Both the position numbers and the translations under genes were made by a program. 64,000 nt of DNA from Warburgia ugandensis (Eukaryota > Streptophyta > Magnoliopsida > Canellales > Canellaceae), in NCBI GenBank assembly GCA_035236585.1, contig CP141127.1:46204001-46268000 (forward strand), given 5' to 3'. Below the pieces are notes generated by a model. It was given only the letters and a program-made list of their open reading frames with translations. It was not told the DNA's origin and did no database searches. Positions 36,300 through 51,474 of this stretch are shown piece by piece; the stretch's first letter is position 1, and every line of letters begins with the position of its first letter.

Positions 36300-39041
36300 T
36301 GATATAACCACGAGTTTTGACAATTCCATAGTCCTCATTTATTATGTGTTTTGTGATTTTAAAGTTAAGTCATAAGCACAAGAATAAATGTAGTATTTTC
36401 ACATGAGAAAGGTCAATCCCACAAGGAATCTCACAAAATTGCAATGGATTAGATCTTATTCAAATTATTTAGTTTTAGCTAAAATAGAAGGGTTTGGATT
36501 GAATTATGAGATTAAAGTACTCAAATTAGAAGCGTGTATGGAATTAGAAACTAAAACTAAAAAAGAAACTTTCCTAAATTAAAACCAAACAATGAAAATG
36601 AAAACTTACCTAACTAACATGCACTTAACTAGAGGAAACTATAGCACTTTAGGAAGATCAAAGTACGTAATGAAACTTAAGGAAACTACTAAATTAGAAA
36701 CTTTCCTATATTAAAACTACCTGACCTAAAATATACTAAAAATTAAAATTTCTAAAACTAAAAAAATATGCAAGTAACTGATTAAAAATTTCTAAAGTAA
36801 GATCATACAACTAACTTATCCAAAAATCAAATAGAAAAATGGTCTAGTACCGTGCACATGGTCCATGGACAATGTGCATGATTCTATGGTCCAAAAGAAG
36901 ATTATTTTTCAAGATTAAACACTACACTAACTACAGAATATAATAAATAAAAATAAAATATAAATGGGTACCCAAAGATTCAAGTAAAAACAATATTTAG
37001 ATGGCTAGAATTAAAGCACAAAGTTAAGGGAAAACAATTTCTAGATTTCAGTACTTAAGAACATTCAACAATTCTCACATTAAAAAGCTATTGAAACAAC
37101 AACATCTATGCAAGGGAATAGTCCATATCACAAGTAATTTGATCAAATACTTAATCCATAACAAGAATTCCTAAAGAATTTTATTGCATCATGTTCAAGT
37201 TACACACAAAAATTAGATGCATAAAGTTGTCTACAACATATGTTAAGTGTGCACTATTCTTGCTTGTAAAAGTGATTCTAAACACCAAAAAAACTCCAAT
37301 ATTACACCTAAAGTAAAGTAGAATTGTAAATAAAAACCATGAAATAATTTAAGAGAAACAAGGGTTAAGTTGGTGATCTTCTAGGGAAAAAATTGCCCAA
37401 AACTAAGATGGAAAACAAGGAGAAAAATGTGTAGAACTAAGTGGAAACTCAAGGATCTAAGCTATCTCCTCTCTTGGCTGTCACTACTAGAGGGGAATTA
37501 ACTTAAATCTTGATGGAATGAGTAAAGAAAACTAGAGATCTAGAAGTAAGAAAGAATGGAAACAAGGGTAGAAGTAGGCATGGAATGCAAAGACGTAAAA
37601 ATAACATGAAACAACTATGAAAGTAAGCTACGAAAGTAAATTACTAGCCTAGAATTTGAGAGCATATAACCAAGAGAATAATTAGAAAACCAAAGGAATA
37701 GAAGCATTAGCAAAGTTCCAAAATCCAGCAATAGCTTAAGCACCAAAAGAAAGCTAGAATTCAAGGTATTGTCACTCAACCTCTACTTAGAAAACTCATA
37801 TGGAACATGGGATTATATATAGATGAGTGGTTTTCTAAATTAGGAAGGGATGCAAACATGAGGAAAGTGGTCCTAGGGTTGGGTTATTGAATGAGGAAGG
37901 TTATATGGGAGATGAATTAGCAAGATGATGCAAGAAAGAAGAGAGGAAATATGACATAAGAGAGACATGATGGCTGGTTTCTAATTTTTAACAAGGGGGG
38001 TATCTTTTTCATGGAAGGAAATTAGAGCTCTTTCCTTCAAAATATGATGATGTTTGGTGGATGGAAAATTATGGAAGTGGTAAGTAATAGTGTTAAGGAA
38101 AGACGTGAAGATGTAGGAATTCAAAGTTGTTTGGATTGAAGTAGATGCAGGGTTTTTTATTTAGGAAAACCTTGATTAGCAAATGGGAAAGTGGGGGACA
38201 TTTTTTTTCACAATGATGTGCCTCCCTCCTTTAACTTTTAACCCTAAGAAAAAAGAGTGGGAGATGGCATTGAAAAGAAGGGTTTCTCTCTTGATAGGTC
38301 CAGTCCACCAATGAATAATCATTTTTCTTTTTACATAATTCTTTCAAACATTTTAATTAAACCATGAAAATCTAAATTTAGAAAGTGGGTCATTGCTTGA
38401 ATTCTCCTCCAATTGTATGACACCATGTGGCATTTAGCTTACTTGGCTTCTATGGTTCACTTTGAGGGATCATTTGTCTTGGATTCATGGATAGCATCAT
38501 GGGCTTTAATGGCTAGAATGGCTTGGCTTGAATTCCTTAGCTTTCACCTTCTCTCATGACTTATATGGCTAAGGTGGCTTGAATGGCTCCCATGCAAAGG
38601 TAGTGGAAATGCGTGGCTTGCTTCATAGGCCCATTTTATTCACCTTTAGCTCTTCCAATTTCCTTTTTGTTTGACCTAATATGATTTTGAACACTCATCA
38701 CACCAAGGATTGATGACATTTAGGCTTTGGATTGCTTAGGTTTTCTAGTTTAATTAGGAAATCTCATGAATGATGTCAATTCTTATCTTGATCAAGCTTA
38801 GCATGGATTACCTTCTCAATACCTATAAAAGAAGAAAAACCCTAATTCAATTGTAGCAAATTATGATCATTCACATACTTACTCTAGATTAGCCTCTAAA
38901 CTTGAAAAATATCACATTTTTTAAATATTAGGTGAGAAATGCATGTGTTATAAATTTTGGCCTAAACCCCTAATTTATCATTACAATATAACACATTGGG
39001 TACTAATTGGGTACCTTTTATACACAATTGAACACTTATCA
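36300..39041 (-). mobile_element. 3' LTR of the Athila-like retrotransposon
   Basis: It starts tgatataaccacgag and ends gaacacttatca, so on the minus strand it opens TGATAAGTG, a form seen in Athila LTRs. A purine tract (ATTGGGAGCG on the minus strand, 39042-39051) borders it on the side of the pol remnants. A minus-strand TATA box lies at 37813-37822 (CTATATATAA). Near 36410 the minus strand carries a ccttgtgggattgacc-like word, common near the end of such LTRs. Left flank 36295-36299 is tgtta. The other LTR lies outside the window. Confidence 0.72.
37813..37822 (-). promoter_or_regulatory. TATA box of the Athila-like LTR
   Basis: The minus strand reads CTATATATAA about 1.2 kb inside the LTR in the sense of transcription. 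Confidence 0.5.
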
Positions 39042-39051
39042 CGCTCCCAAT
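39042..39051 (-). promoter_or_regulatory. Polypurine tract of the Athila-like element
   Basis: ATTGGGAGCG on the minus strand directly precedes the LTR start. Confidence 0.6.
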
Positions 39052-40860
39052 CAGCATTTTCCTAGTACTAAGCCAAACATGCAAAAAATCATGAAAATAA
39101 AATGGTTACAATTTTCATAGGTACTCACAATTGCATTTAACATATGCAACAAGCCCTTAAACCCCTAGGTTACCCTTGGAGGATGAGTTATGCCTTGTGA
39201 GGGTTTGTAGTGAATACAAAATTCCATAAGATTGAGTCCCATATTCTTTCTAAGAGAATCCTCATTCATTGGCACCCTAGTAGTTTTTTTTTCTACAACT
39301 TAATGGTGAGGGCTGACAGTTTTACAAATTATACACACATTAAAGACATATTATTCTAGTTATTTCTTGGGGTGCATGTGTGTATATAGCCACATAAGTC
39401 ATAACTTCTAATTAGATATGCTCAAAATTCCATTGGAAATATGTTTTGACCTCAAATCTTCTTAGGTATACTCTCAAAAATGAAGCCCTCAGATAAGGGG
39501 TTGAACATTTTTCTTCAATTGTATGATAAGATTCAACATACTAATGGTTCACATAAATTTTTAAATGCTAAAGAGATGAAGTAAAGTGATCCTTGAGAGT
39601 GGATGTTATGACCAAAATATTAGGGGTCTTTTACCTTATTTCCATTCTTTTATATCCTCGTTAAGGCTATGCTTCACTGAAGATCCTTAGGTCTTTAAGT
39701 AGGACCAAACGTAGGCTTGGGACAAGTTCAGAAAAGAAAGGTATAACGATTTTAAAGGTTCAAAATTGAATATTCTTTTTTATTGTTAGACAATTGATCC
39801 TTGACTATACTGAAGTGAATTCTTTTTTTTGGTAATCTTGTATTTTCTTTCAATTCTTCTAATATATGTATAATATCTCTTTCTTTTGGCTTTTCCTTTT
39901 TTTCTTTGGATTGCTTTAAAAGAAATAATTTTGTTTTCACTTCTATAAATTTTTGTCCCTTTTCAACTTCCTCTACTAAATATACTCATTTTGTAAGTCA
40001 GTAATGTATTTTATTTTATTTTTGGCCTGTTATGGGTTAAGGTAATTGGGATTGAGGAAGAAAAGGATTGATAATATGCTTATGGGGATAATTAATGGTA
40101 TACTACATTGGGTAGGTTTTATGTCTTTGGACTAAACATGGATGGCCTATATCATTCCTTAGGGTTCCTAAAACCTATCAGATTCAACAAACTTTTTGGA
40201 ATGAAAGCTATTACTCCTATTTATTCTTGATAACTAACCAAAACAAGGATAATAGGATCACATTAAAATATGCATGCTGAAGAGACTATAGAATTTCTTA
40301 TAACTCTCTTAAAACAAGATAATCTCTAAGGCCCACTAAGTTATAGGTCTCCACTGATTTTCCTCAGGGTCTCTAAGTCATACCTTTCTATTATTCTTGA
40401 CTATGCGCTGTGTGCAAATATTTTTCAAGAATTAACCTTCATAAAATGATTCAACACATAAGTAATATGTAAAACTAGCCTTATAGGTGAAAATAGTAGA
40501 CTTACTAAGCTTGAAAATCCAATCCTCATCACAGTAAGGGAACTATACCTCAAAACCTTTTTTTTTTTCAAATCATTTAACAAACCTCAAGAAAATTCAA
40601 AACATCTCTGTGCATCTATACCTCCCAGCCTAAAAGAAACATTGTCCCCAATGTTTGGAAAAATATGACTCTATATGAAAAATGGAAAGATGTAGAAAAC
40701 TAGTTTTTGAAAAATAGCTGGGTTGCCTGCTAGGTAGTGGTAGTTTTGCTTCTTCAGTAAGACGTAATAAAGAGTACATGGATAATGATTTGCAAGGGTT
40801 CTTAGAAAATTCTAAGGTGTCTCTTCAAATTTTGGGTTAGGCATTTCTATAAAGGTTTTA
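39052..40860 (-). other. 3' non-coding region of the Athila-like element
   Basis: This lies between the end of pol and the 3' LTR. Athila elements have a long 3' region here that in some copies holds an envelope-like frame. I see no such frame; the 62-residue frame at 39752-39940 is lysine-rich without recognisable features. Confidence 0.6.
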
Positions 40861-41293
40861 ATCTCGGACCATTTACTTTTAGCATCTAACCATCCTTTTC
40901 AATCTCGATGGCCCATGAAGACATATTGTGCATACTATGTATAATCCAGCCCATCTAGATCTAAATTTTCCTGGGAATAGATGCATTTGTGAATTGTACA
41001 ATAAGACTTTTTGTCTAGGGGAGAAGGATTTACCTAAAATTTGTCTATCATGGGTAACCTTCATTCAGTTTTTATGTATTTGTGCAGAGTCATATGCATC
41101 TTTCCGTAATTCTTCCAACTCATTCAATTGGAGTTTTTGGTGGGTCCTAGTAGCATAATCTAAAATTAATCACCTTAGTAGCTCAACATGCCTTATGTTT
41201 TAGCTTTACTAGTAAGTGGCAGGCCTTTCTATAGACAAGGTGATAGGGTGACATGCTTTTTGGAATTTTATAGGCTATACAATAGGGCAACAA
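40861..41293 (-). pseudogene. Athila-like integrase C-terminal part, tandem copy 1 (first piece)
   Basis: The minus frame gives FSPRQKVLLYNSQMHLFPGKFRS around 40930-41020, the block after the integrase core in Athila Pol. Upstream, 41021-41293 encodes the region around the QGML-type motif, with stops. The solo LTR at 41294 cuts the gene here; the next piece resumes at 45444 after the AACAA duplication. Confidence 0.82.
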
Positions 41294-44200
41294 TGTGACG
41301 ACCTGGGTTTTTGTAACATATTTTGTAATACATTTTTCAAAGGTAGGGTGCCCTTAGTAGTAAAAAAATTTTGCTAAACAAAGCAGCATAAATTCTTTTC
41401 CTTAGAAGTTGTTTTGTAAAACCCAAGTCACCACTTCATACGTAACATAAGTAGAATTTTGTACAAGATAAAATTTTATTAAAGGAATACACTTTTATTA
41501 AATTTCGGAATCCATCCAATGGTTCATAGTATAGGTCGGGTATCAGTACAATACTTGTCCAAATTGCATAATCCAAATTTCAAACCTCACCATACATTAA
41601 AAAACTCTCAATACAATGCAATGCTCTCAAATAAAAATACATGTCTTCAAGGGATATACCCTGATTGATTATTCTTCTATGTCTTCTTAAGTCTTGAGCT
41701 CCTAATTCTCCTTCTTTGTATCTGAGATATTGTAAACATTCAATCATTTACAATATCTCAACAAGCTCTGCTTGGTAGGGGATTCAAGAAGCATAATAAT
41801 TTGACAATATAATCCTAACACTTCATAATCCCATTATTTATACTCATGGATCAATCTCTTTACTTTGTTATATATGTACATCCTTATACATACATACTGT
41901 ATATGTTGTATAGATATATATACAGTCAAAACAGTGAAAAATAGTTAATATCTCAAACATCAATAGTCACACTCAGACATACTGAGTTGATCAATCATCT
42001 AAACTCTGCTGAAAAATGCATCCCCATTTGGGCAATATCATCACACTCATCCATACTGAGTTGATAAAACATCCAGACTCTGCTGGAAAAATAGTCCCTT
42101 ATTTGGTCAGTGTCAGCATCTCATTATGCCCTGCATCATAATGCAAAATACTCAAAGGACTACTATGCTGCAGTCTGATCCATACCAACATGCTCGGATA
42201 ACTGCTTTCATACTCCATGGATACCAAGTGTGAAAAATCATCAATGTCATGTCTATATCGGGAGATAGGCGATCACAGTGGTGGCCTTCCCATAATTGCC
42301 CTACCTGACATTTTGCCTCTCTTTGGGCATGGTATCATCATATATATCACATTTTGGAGAGCAGGTGGCCAAATCCTCGTAACTCTCCTAGCATAGCATT
42401 CCCAGGCTTAGGCCTATTTAAAACAAAAACCACAAGCCTCCTTGCTTGTAGATAAAGTATTCTTTTACTTATCAGATGTCTTGTCTATTTATATCATCAT
42501 CCTCATTTTTTGGTATTCTTATACCGAGGTTAGGATTTCACTTCAAACTTAAGGATCATCTTTTACAATGAATGATACCCATGCTCATATAAGTTAAGGG
42601 ATCACCATTCTATATGAATGATTCCCATGTGTTGTTTTTATACTTATCAAACAATTTGTCTGTTTATCTAGGGCTAGCATACCTTCTTGTTCCCTATTCA
42701 CTTAGGGTTTTCCTCAGTTCTAACTTAACCATTTCATATGTGTTTTGGTTGGATCATAAGGGTTTTCAATGGATTTAATACAAGTATTTACATTATACTT
42801 GTCAACATTTCCAGACATAAGATCATGTATTCAACATGTATTTCTCATGTAGATGCATTCATAAAATCCTCCTACCTTCAAGTAGTGGTTCATCCCTTCA
42901 AATCTTCCATTATCCTAATTGATGTATAAAATCCATAAATCCATACATACTGTCAATATTTATTCAATCTAAATAATCCTACATTTTTTATCCTACATAT
43001 ATTCTTAGTCTGATCTTATCCTTTGATATAAAGGATTAGATCTTATGCCCTATCATGATCTTTCTTCCTCAGATAGTGTTTATCCTATTGATCAATAGAT
43101 CTGATGGTTAAAATGATCTACTAATCTTTCAGACCTAAGTATTTTCCTATTCTAAGTCTTTGTGTATTCCTTTCTTTGATCTTGATCTTTCATAGATCCT
43201 TTGATCAACAATTTATTCTTGTTGATAAAGATCAAGGGCTTAGATCTTCTATCATCTAGTTCTTCTTTGATCTAAGTTCAGTTGTTTGATCATCCCTAAG
43301 GAGGAGGATCTTGGTTCTCTTCCTTGAATCATATTTGATCAAGGGTTTGGATTTTCTATCTAGATTTGCCTATAACATACATACATAGATACATAATAAA
43401 ATATAACATTAGGATTCTTATTATTCTTGATCATTCATGATCCTATGAATCTTGTTTGATCATCCTTATCATACTTTCAATTTTTATTAGGGTTAGATAA
43501 TTTACTAACCTTTTATGCTAATATTATTATTATTCAACCAGTTAATGTTTTACTGGTTGAAGATAACTTATTTCATCCTAAGTTTAGAATGCTCCTCTTA
43601 TTTCCAATTGGCTAAGGCTTACTAGTTGAATGGTTAAACACAAAGTGGTTACTTCAATCCTCATGTAAGGAGGTGCTTAGACCTGACAAATGTCAACGAA
43701 AGGTGAGGAAAGAGCAAGGCTCTATTAGAAAATTCCCTTAACCACCATGTTCAGGATTTATTAGAGTGACCTTAGCCTGACCTTTCATAAGGTTCCTATG
43801 AGCATTTTAACCCTAAGTACTCTTTCTAATTAATTTTAATTAAATCCATGAACATGTAAAATGTCATTCACAAGATTTATTATTCTCCTAGTTTTGACCA
43901 AGGATTTGATAATCCTTTCCTACTAATTATGGCCCTTACTATGTTTATACTTCATGATGTATATGTATTTAGTGAAGTCCATCTATATGTCTTCAATTAC
44001 TTCTTTTAAGGTATTTTTCATAATTCTATGATTTAAAAGAAATTACACCAATAATTCTAAGGAATTTAAAGACAATCATGCTAAAATTGAAAGTATTGAC
44101 CTGAATTTAAATTTGCTATTTAAAAGAAATTAACTAATAATATTACAACATCTTATTCTAGGAAATTAAAGATAATTACACTAAAATTGGAAAATAGACA

Positions 44201-45443
44201 TGGATCATAATTAATTCAATTACTATAAAATACAATTAATTATGCATGTGATTAAGCTATCCTTATGATCTAACTATCCGATTTGTCCATCTTTTAGATC
44301 TAGGGTTGATATTCCATTAAGAATGCAACCCTTGATCCTTTATGTTTATGTTTGATCCAACATCATAATAACATGATCCTAACCTTAGATCATTCAATTT
44401 ATAGGTCCAATTGTCCTGATCATTATTGATCCATCCGATCAAGGAGATCCATTGAGATTTTCCATGATCATTTTCTCATTTAAGGGCCTACACTTTGATT
44501 TATTTCATATCAATCCAATCCAACCATCCCCACACTGTTTTATCATCATTAGATCCTTAATGAATCTAGATTTTCAATTCTAAGATAGTCCGATAACTAC
44601 TTATTTTGTGATTTTTCGTTGATTGCATTATTGGATCTTGAGATTGATTTGAAGGTTTTGTAGATAATGTAGTATAGAAAAATATGAATGGTGAGATTTG
44701 CTTTGGAACAGAGTGCCTAATTGAATTTAGGTCTCTTGTTCCAATCTAGAGAGAGGAGAGAGAAAGTGAAAGAAGAGAGATTTTTGGGAGTTTTGGGAAT
44801 GAATCTAGATCTAGTTTTTCAAGGGAAGCAAGATAATTTCATGGGAAATTTAATGAACATTTTTGGGGGTGTATTAATAGATTTTTTGAATTTTTCATAA
44901 TTACTTATAATAATTATGTTTCAATTCTTTTGAATATTAAATTAACATTGGATCCTCTACTACCACCTCCTTCTCCTATAGTAGCTGGTAGTGGTTTGAC
45001 CACTCATTACTTGTTTCTTGGCCATTTGATTTGTTTGTGGGCCCTATGGGTGTGTGAAAGGACCATTTTGTCCTTTTATGGAAAAAAATTCGTTTTATTC
45101 TCCCGAACTCGGAATTGAGCATACTTAGTGGCATTGGAATTGTATTTCTGAGTACATTCTAATTATTAAAGTCTTAGATCTTGGTTATGTATAAAATTAC
45201 TATTTTACCCTTTTATTCCTAAAAATGGAGAAAATTAGGGATTTTTCATTTTAACTCGGCATTGAACGTACTTAGGGTCATTTTGATCAGTTTTTCGGGT
45301 ACATTCATAATTTGTAAGTTTTAAATTGTCTTAATCTCTATAAAAAGATAATTTCCAATAACCTAATATTCCAACCCAAAAATTTTAAAAATTCAAACTA
45401 AATTGATTTTCTCAATCAATATACAAAAATTGAGGTTATTACA
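41294..45443 (-). mobile_element. Solo LTR (4.15 kb) inserted in the Athila-like integrase; TSD AACAA
   Basis: It begins tgtgacgacctggg and ends gaggttattaca. The 5-bp flanks are aacaa at 41289-41293 and aacaa at 45444-45448, an exact target duplication. No internal region remains. It belongs with the LTR at 722-5863, which is longer. The hairpin (41722-41761) is kept with one arm base changed. The TATA word is altered to tattaatag at 44872-44880, likely a dead promoter. Confidence 0.95.
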
Positions 45444-45823
45444 AACAATGCATCATTAAGTCACATAGACTAGTCTTTCCTACTTGGATTGACTATCTTT
45501 GCTAGGACACACTTGATCTACCTATCTGAGATCTCTACTTGGCCACTAAGTGTTGGATGTGGTCGTTATCCTACGGTTGAAAGCATACTTTTTCATTAGA
45601 TTTTCAAACACTTTATTACGAAAGTGTTTGCCCCCATCACTTATTATTGCTCTTGAAGTACCAAACTGTGTAAAAATACTTTCCTTTTATAATTGTACAA
45701 CTACCTAGTGGTCATTCATTTTGCATGGTCTAGCCTCCACCCACTTAGACACATAATCCACTCCCATTAGGATGTAAAGATTCCAAAAGAAGTAGGAAAG
45801 GGTCCCATGAGATCTATGCCCCA
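45444..45823 (-). pseudogene. Athila-like integrase core, tandem copy 1 (second piece)
   Basis: On the minus strand this gives the DDE-core landmarks in broken form: a VDYVSKWVEA-like block near 45740, then a block for ISDGGKHFRNKVF near 45620. It aligns over its whole length with 57744-58118. It ends at the CCCCA target site of the LARD-like insertion and continues at 57411. Confidence 0.82.
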
Positions 45824-47446
45824 TGTGGGGACCCGAATTTTTTAAATACATTTTTGTTATTTATTTTCAAATGGTGGTTGACCAATTTTGCAAATATTTT
45901 GAAAACTTAAGCAGCGAAAAAAAAATTCTTCGAAATTCCTTTTAGAAAACCTGAATGCCACATTACACCCACATATACATACATAATTTTATATACAACA
46001 TATGTTTCCAAAGAAACCCATTTTATCAAAGTTGCATGATGGATCCAGTGGTTCACATACACAGACCCTTTATGAAATTATATGTTTCAAACTACACAAA
46101 TCAAAATACAATCCAATCCTTTCACAAATGTACATAGTCTTGATCAACAGTATGTTCTTCGTCTTCCCATGTCGTAGCCCTCCATTCTTTTCTTTCTGTA
46201 TCTGAGATATTGTAAACATTTAAACATTTATAATATCTCAGCAAGCTATGCTTGGTAGCAGATTCAAGAACATATGGAATCGTATAATTCAAAAGTACAG
46301 CATTCATAATCATCATATTCTATATAAATCACATAATTCAATTTCCATGAACCATACCATATATAATCATTCCATCATATAATTTATCATGTAACATCTA
46401 CTATGATAATTCCAAACCACTCACCACTATATATCATATGTATAGGGATCCAAAATTTTTACTATGATCATCGTGATTGGGGTTTTGGGACCTCCTGAAT
46501 CCATCCATCAGTTCAGATCTCTATTTTAAGATCATCTTGATCATGATCCAAGGTTGTTACTACAAATTTTAGCAAATAATTTACATAAATACAATTAAAA
46601 ACATAATTATCATGATTCCATAAGATTCTACATAACATAAGAAATTCATTAGTGCTTTCATATTTAAATTTGAACTTAAAATAAGATCTGAATCATAATT
46701 TTATGATTTTAGACATTTTTAAGGGTTCAGATTGATCCAATCTGAAATAGCCTAATTCTTTGATCCAGATGTCCATAAATTTTACTGTGATTATTGTTCC
46801 TAGGGTTTTTTGGTGTCACGGATCCATCTATCAGATTAGATGTATATTTTAAGATCATCTTAGTCATGATTCAAGATTGTTACAATGAATTTTAGCTATT
46901 ATCTCACATAAATACAATTAGAAACATAGATCCCATGATTCAAATAGATTTTACATAACATAAGGAATTCATTAGTTTTTCAGATCTAAAATTAGAGCTA
47001 AAATGAGCTCTTAATTGAAGAAACATGATTCCAGTTCAATAGATGGACGATTGAGATCATTCCAAAAGAAAACAACAGAAAAGGAGCAACCCGCACCTAT
47101 GATAGCCTGTTATAGGTGGTTTAAGAGAGGTGACTGACTATGGGCGAGACGGTTTAGATATGGACTGTTGGATCACCCATCACTGGATCTCTTCCATTGG
47201 TGAAAACCAATGGTTCGTATTGCATCTCCTGGGGTTTATAGGCCCCAAGAATCCATCCAACATCTCAAAAGTTGCATCTGAGCCATTCATGGAGGGGGAT
47301 CTCAACCCTGTTGCCGGATTCATTGTTCCCAACGGATTAATGGCCTAGGAGGTCACCTAAAGGTCGGAGATCAACATTATAGTGCTAGAATGATCGAAGG
47401 AGGGGGTTTAGGCTTACTTGGGACGGTCCAGTGAAGAGAAGTTCAC

Positions 47447-47544
<98 letters not shown>

Positions 47545-48641
47545 ACACTAAGAAATCCTAGGTTGCCAAAAATGCATACAGTTCAAAAATATACCTGTGC
47601 CGTTGTTGGAGATGGTTGAGGAACATGGGGGAAATGTAGATCCTCCTGTTCTAAAGTGATTCAATGGTTAAGGATTATGATTCACCGACTAGATTTGTCA
47701 AAATAATCTTTAAAATCTATGAGAGATGGTACCAGTCCAATGTTCCATTTTCGTTTTGTATTTTCCGACACTCAAGACATTAGATCATCATGGAACCAAA
47801 GGGCTTTGTAGATCATGCCTACTAGAACACATTTGATGGTGAAGATTAAAAATTAACGGCTAGAATTGGATGGCTAATAGGATTTAGGGTTCCTAGGTGG
47901 AACCTTAGTCATATCGGGGACGATGCATCCCTTGACGCTCCCACAGATAGACACGAGTTGTCTACCCCAGGTGAGTCTTTGGAGACGCCCCCTAAGAAAG
48001 AAGAGAAAGAGAGGATAGAAGAGAGAAATGGGGAATTTATAGGGAAATTTTTGGGCTATTTATAGGGATTTTTGAATTTTCCATGATTACATGTTATAAT
48101 TATGTTTTATTTCTTTTTTTTATTAAATTGGCATTGGATTCCCACTACCACCTCCTTCTCCATGACCATCTGGTAGTGGTTTGAATCATGATGGTGGTCT
48201 TCTAGAACATTGGCCCATCTTGTGGGCCCCACATAGTTGTGAAAAGACTATTTTGCCATTTTAATTCCAAAAATGGAGAAAAATAAGGTTTATTCCTATG
48301 AACTCGGAATTGAGCGTACTTAGTGTCGTTTTAATTGGTTTTCAAGTACATTGCAAATTTTGATATCTTAAGTCTTGATTATGAGTAAAATTATCATGTT
48401 ACCCTTTTATTCATCAAAATAGAGAAAAATAATGATTTTTCATCCAGACTTAGAATTTGATGTACTTATAGTCATTCTGATCAGTTTTTCGAGTAGATTA
48501 CAAATATTCAAGTTTTAAGTCTTAATTTTATTTTTATAAAATTGAATTTTCCTGGAACTCAAAGTTCCAATTCCACTTTTAGAATTTCAACTTTTAATTT
48601 TTAATAATTCAATTATATTCATAAAAATGGGGGTTATTATA
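45824..48641 (-). mobile_element. 3' LTR of the LARD-like element, with a large internal deletion
   Basis: It begins tgtggggacccgaa and ends gggttattata, the final CA changed to TA. It is 2818 bp, half its partner: at about 46445 it jumps from sequence matching 52315 to sequence matching 55215. The missing 2.9 kb is present in the LTR at 722-5863 too, so this copy lost it. It keeps the hairpin (46202-46241) and a TATA box (48057-48065) and carries the long GA repeat at 47449-47540. Confidence 0.9.
47449..47540. repeat. (GA)46 microsatellite
   Basis: Ninety-two bases of pure GA. The matching site in the sister LTR (56242-56253) has only six repeats. The Arg-Glu open frame at 47431-47619 is just this repeat translated. 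Confidence 0.98.
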
Positions 48642-51474
48642 ATCTTCCCCCTTATAATAATTTCATCCTCGGAATTTGCATATCAACTCACTCATGAGTT
48701 TTCATAGCTTTACACATGTGGCCTTGCCACTTAAGAAAATCTCTATTCCTTTCATTCATTTCTCATACTACCTTGTCCTCAAAGGTATAAATCTATTGAT
48801 ATATTAAAATGTTCACGCATGACTAACCTTGCTAATGCATTATTCACTTATCTAAATCCTCACTAGACTTTTAAAAGGATTAATAACTCTTAACTGAGTT
48901 ATCCTCCTGTTTCGAAACTTTCTATTTCACTTGACTAGTATAATACTTTCACCAATCCTAATTGTAATACTTCATATTTTCTCATCCTTAAACTATTTAT
49001 CAAGATTCACATCTTGATTTGATTCTAAAAATTCACTAATATTCTTTCTATCAATCTTCCAAAATATTGGAAGTAATCATCTCTTCTTAGTTCTTCAATT
49101 ATCTGGAAGTACTTATCTCATTTCTCCTCTAAAAATTCTTACTTCTTTACTATTTCTTTCTATTGACAATTTCTTTTCAAATTCTGTCATTGAATAATAG
49201 TTTCCTTGTAATGAATCTTTCCTCATTCTCATTCCATCTATTGTTTTTGTAACACTCTTTGCATGCCATTTTATTCATAATACTTGACTTTCTACACTTT
49301 TCCTTCCAAGATGGTTTATGGATGGTGTCATTTAAATCTTCATATATATTCCTTATACCCTTTTGTTATCTCTTTCTCATATTCAGAATAATACTCTGAA
49401 AATTCTTGTAATCAATAATAATATTTATTTCTTTCATAGATATATCTATATATCCTAAATTTTTAGATTGAAATTTTACTTCATGCTTCCTTGAAGCACC
49501 CTACACAACTTTTCCATATTCTTTCTAATCCTCTATTCTCATAATTTCTACTAGAAGAGTTTGAGATTAGCCTCTTCTTAGCTCTTAAACTCTCTATAAT
49601 TTACCATGTATTCTTTATGGTTTATCTACTTAATGGTAAGAGTATACTAAAAGGTATTTTTTTTTATAGTATGCTATAACATTCGTAAGAGCTGAATTTC
49701 TCTAACTACCAAAGTCATTTCACAATTCATTTTCATCTCCAATCTTTATTGGGTCAACTTCCATATCATCCTAAACCTTACTCCCTTTAGTCAATATTTC
49801 ATTCTCCTCAATTTCATGAATATCACTTATCCAACTCATATGACTCAAAATTTGTTTTCATTTCATTATGTTTCATTTCAAATTCCCAATTGATGATAAT
49901 AAATTTGGGAATTACTCATCCTTAAAGAGTACTTAACTTCCTCAATAACATCATTTATGTTCAATGCATTCTCACATTGATCCTTCCTATTTCTTTTTCC
50001 AAGGAAATTTCTTGCTTTCCTAATGTAAATTTCTATAATCACTCCTAATCCTTAAAATTTGTTCTTTCAACTCATTCAATTAAGTTGATGTCATTTTCCT
50101 CAACTATTATAAATGTGTCCTCATTCAATCTCATATTAGATTGAAAATCTTTGAAATATCTTAAAATTTCTAACCATATATTTCTCCCAAAAATTTGGAT
50201 TCATACCTCATTTATAATCATCTCAATTTTCCAAACTTTAAACTTAAATTTAGCTACCAATATTTGTTTATAGGTCTTCATTTCTCATGTTTATTTCATC
50301 ATCCCTTCAAAATATATTTCTCCTTACTATATTTCTTAAATCTATCAATATCATCAAATCTATCATATAAGTGAAATCAATATCTCTATTTATATATAGC
50401 TCTTTATTTACCATGATTAATAAGATGTACTCCTCTTTATGATAATCAATAACTATGTTTTCCCAAATCATCATATCAATATTTCTCTTTGTTTTTATTT
50501 TCCATGATCATTTCACCATCCATACCAAATGTACTTCTCTTTACTATAGTCCCAAAATTATTTTTAATATCACCAAAGGTATCATATCGATATCCCTCTA
50601 ATTCTTGATAATCCTTTTGTGCCAATTTCCAGGATTGATTTATCATACCAATATAACTTCTAACTTAGTGATTTCATATTTGTTGTACCCTATGTATGGA
50701 TTCTAATTTCTTTGTTAACCGTATATTATCATGGTTTAATTATCTTTCTTAATAAGTTTGGGATTACGTTTTTCCCATTTCAACATATCTAACTCTCTTC
50801 TTCCTTGTCATTTTATTTTAAAGATCACCTCTTCATGCTCTAAAATTTTAGCATCTCTTAATTAATCTTTGTTAACTAATTTTGGAGAGAAAACACTTAA
50901 TTATCTCCTTATTTATCTTCATTTAAACTATTCTCATTTATTATTTTGAAAATTGCTTACTTTTCTCCTTAAATTCCTTTCAAGTAATATCATCTCTATT
51001 TTGATGATTAAATTTATTTAACTAATTGCCATAATACTATATATGTAGCAATTGTAACTCTTACATTTATTATTATTAATTTTGAATTTTGTAATAATTC
51101 TAAGGTTTCATCTTTAGTACCTATTGCTTCTTCAAATTCTACTTCACCTTCCCTATAAAGGTTGAAGTTTTGCCTTCTACACCATTTCCATCATGTTTTT
51201 CAAATTTATCACTTCTGTCTCTTAATCTCCATTATTTCACTTAATAATAGTTATATTTGTACTAATATTGGTGTACTTTATTTCTACATATATATATGCT
51301 TACTTAAGACTTTAGGATAGACCTGAATATCATGTATTACATCTTTATCTATTGTAATGTTTTCATTATTGATTTCTATAAGTTACTATTCCCTCTATTG
51401 GGATTCTTACTTACTAAGTAGTATTCCTAGTCCTTTTAGTAAGTAATATCTACTTGTACATTACTATTCCTTCA

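Noticed and set aside
47431..47619. Open frame of Arg-Glu repeats
   Set aside because: It is the (GA)n microsatellite translated; the sister LTR lacks it.
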